Position numbers and translations under genes: made by a program. 7,800 bases of DNA from Flavobacteriales bacterium (lineage in GTDB: Bacteria; Bacteroidota; Bacteroidia; Flavobacteriales_E; Vicingaceae), in assembly GCA_003487525.1 (NCBI GenBank), contig DNDT01000466.1, forward strand, positions 1 through 7,800, written 5' to 3'. Under the pieces are notes generated by a model. The model saw only the letters and a program-made list of their open reading frames with translations, was not told the origin of the DNA and ran no database searches. This document shows, one piece after another, positions 6,947 through 7,800 of this stretch (within the stretch, counting starts at the first letter, position 1; every line of letters starts with the position of its first letter).

Positions 6947-7522
6947 TTATTGAGTTGCATTTATTTCCTCCTGCAATTCTTTCTCAAACTTATCCGCATC
7001 CATTCGTAACCAACGTTTATAGATTAACATGCAGACCAAACCCGCGAAAAAGATGACAATGGCAGCAGATTGCGAAATTTGAGGATGTAAAAAGATCAAA
7101 GCGATATACAGCCATGAAGCAAGTACAGCGGGATAGATGATTCCTGCCGCAAAAGGTTCATCAATAAAACCGAGAACGCTAGGTGGGCGAGACCTGAATT
7201 GTCCGTCCACTTTTAATTGTAGAGTTTCAATATACTTCCCACTTTTGATGAGGGCATGACATTTATGGATGCCAAAGATTTCGTAGACAAACAACCCAAG
7301 CGTGACAACAAATCCAAAGAAGCCCAAGGGTTCCAGATACTTCTGGTTATCGGGTTCGATATTACCCAATAAAAATACTGCTCCAACACCAGTCGCAAAG
7401 GGTAACAAAGCCAGGAGTTTTGCTCTGAAATCGTCAATAGCATGATAGCTGTTACAGAGTTCCTTATAGGTATCCAGATAATTTGGATTTTTCATCTTTT
7501 CTATTGAATCATCATCCGACAT
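6947..7522 (-). CDS. Four-helix integral membrane protein of unknown function
   Basis: The product is 191 residues. A soluble acidic N-terminus (1-30) leads into four hydrophobic segments at about 35-53 (LLALLPFATGVGAVFLLG), 66-86, 124-145 and 151-168. A polar loop of about 35 residues between helices 2 and 3 contains QFRSRPPS. The charged C-terminal tail KFEKELQEEINATQ probably forms a short helix. The YHAIDDFRAKLLALLPFA stretch leading into helix 1 looks family-specific, but I cannot attach a name. Small multi-helix membrane proteins near toxin-like genes are often membrane effectors, sensors or immunity partners; nothing here decides between them. The ATG at 7522 has a strong ACGGAGG seven nt upstream. 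The 143-nt gap to the 955-residue gene is the widest in the minus-strand block, so the two may not share one transcript. It is confidently a real gene of uncertain role. Confidence 0.82.
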   Translation of the reverse strand: MSDDDSIEKMKNPNYLDTYKELCNSYHAIDDFRAKLLALLPFATGVGAVFLLGNIEPDNQKYLEPLGFFGFVVTLGLFVYEIFGIHKCHALIKSGKYIETLQLKVDGQFRSRPPSVLGFIDEPFAAGIIYPAVLASWLYIALIFLHPQISQSAAIVIFFAGLVCMLIYKRWLRMDADKFEKELQEEINATQ

Positions 7523-7529
7523 AACTTTG

Positions 7530-7536
7530 CCTCCGT
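7530..7536 (-). promoter_or_regulatory. Strong Shine-Dalgarno site of the four-helix membrane protein gene
   Basis: Read on the minus strand this is ACGGAGG, with seven nt (CAAAGTT) to the ATG at 7522. It is a near-ideal match to the anti-Shine-Dalgarno sequence and fixes that start. Confidence 0.75.
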
Positions 7537-7778
7537 AGAGTTAACATTCGTCATAAACGAGATTTCGTGCACGTATTCTTCACTGACCACCATGTGTCTT
7601 CTTTGACGAGTGTGGTACTTTGAACAGAACGCATAAAATACTGCCCCTATAAATATGCAATATTACTTACATAAAACAGTCAAAGCACCTGTTCTATTAC
7701 GCTGTCGATTCTCTATTTTGTTTGAACGGGATATTTATAATCACGCATCAGCAGTGTATTCCCACTCACTGTAGTATA

Positions 7779-7797
7779 GTCAATGATTTGCATTGAC
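7779..7797. repeat. Perfect 7-5-7 inverted repeat GTCAATG-ATTTG-CATTGAC
   Basis: GTCAATG at 7779-7785 and CATTGAC at 7791-7797 are exact reverse complements around a five-base spacer, 19 bases in all. Outside the arms, TAT/ATA continues the symmetry if one base is skipped. Arm length and spacing suit a dimeric repressor or activator site. It lies about 260 nt before the first minus-strand gene and could equally serve a gene beyond the right edge. Confidence 0.4.
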
Positions 7798-7800
7798 ATA

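Larger units (their letters stand above)
7523..7800. other. Upstream non-coding region of the minus-strand block
   Basis: No convincing gene lies in these 278 bases. They are AT-rich and contain the Shine-Dalgarno site of the membrane-protein gene at the left end and a perfect inverted repeat at the right end. Reading leftward, TTGACT (minus strand, inside the right end) has only a poor -10 match 17 nt on, so I do not call a promoter. This should be the regulatory region for the block, unless transcription enters from beyond the window. Confidence 0.5.

Noticed and set aside
7566..7573. Palindrome CGTGCACG upstream of the membrane-protein gene
   Set aside because: Eight bases without further symmetry or a repeated copy is too little to call a site.
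7648..7739. TATAAATAT near 7648 and ATATTTATA near 7731 as an inverted repeat
   Set aside because: The arms are nine AT-only bases about 73 nt apart, easily produced by chance in AT-rich DNA.
7655..7774. A 39-codon plus-strand ORF in the right-hand non-coding region
   Set aside because: There is no Shine-Dalgarno site before the ATG and no recognisable composition; it is of a length expected by chance.

Overview
This is a bacterial chromosome segment of unknown phylum. The genes are tightly packed, several have Shine-Dalgarno GGAGG sites, and the left-hand gene is an Hsp70 of bacterial YegD-like style. By eye, the minus-strand block is more AT-rich than the Hsp70 tail. I see no tRNA, rRNA, CRISPR array, transposase or integrase.

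Layout, left to right. 1-273 (+) is the last 90 codons of an Hsp70-family ATPase that ends directly after the nucleotide-binding domain. All other genes lie on the minus strand and point toward it. In transcription order they are: a four-helix membrane protein (7522-6947); a 143-nt gap holding a long imperfect hairpin; a 955-residue protein of unknown function (6803-3936); an 83-residue HET-C N-terminal fragment (3925-3674), starting 10 nt after the previous stop; a full-length 853-residue HET-C-family protein (3693-1132), overlapping the fragment by 20 nt; and a receiver-domain protein ending in two membrane helices (1022-324), after a gap of about 109 nt. The 278 nt at the right edge (7523-7800) hold no convincing gene but do contain a perfect 7-5-7 inverted repeat.

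The clearest recognition is HET-C. This family was first known from fungal heterokaryon incompatibility (nonself recognition and cell death). The 853-residue protein carries the family landmarks in order: an N-terminal GHRHVAE, FYLGNWLTDMSQ, PHEHLD, the LGHALHAVEDFFAHSNF core and GSHSLLAKD. The short ORF before it repeats only the first two landmarks.

How the genes may work together (inference): HET-C would be the membrane-active or hydrolytic effector, and the 955-residue protein a partner, carrier or membrane-inserting component. The two small membrane proteins would be membrane anchors or sensors, with the receiver domain as a phosphorylation-dependent input. The converging Hsp70 could be a linked chaperone or recognition factor. 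I recall bacterial HET-C genes being discussed together with Hsp70-like genes, but cannot verify this here. The most attractive candidate for an undescribed system is the set HET-C plus HET-C fragment plus 955-residue protein plus membrane receiver protein.
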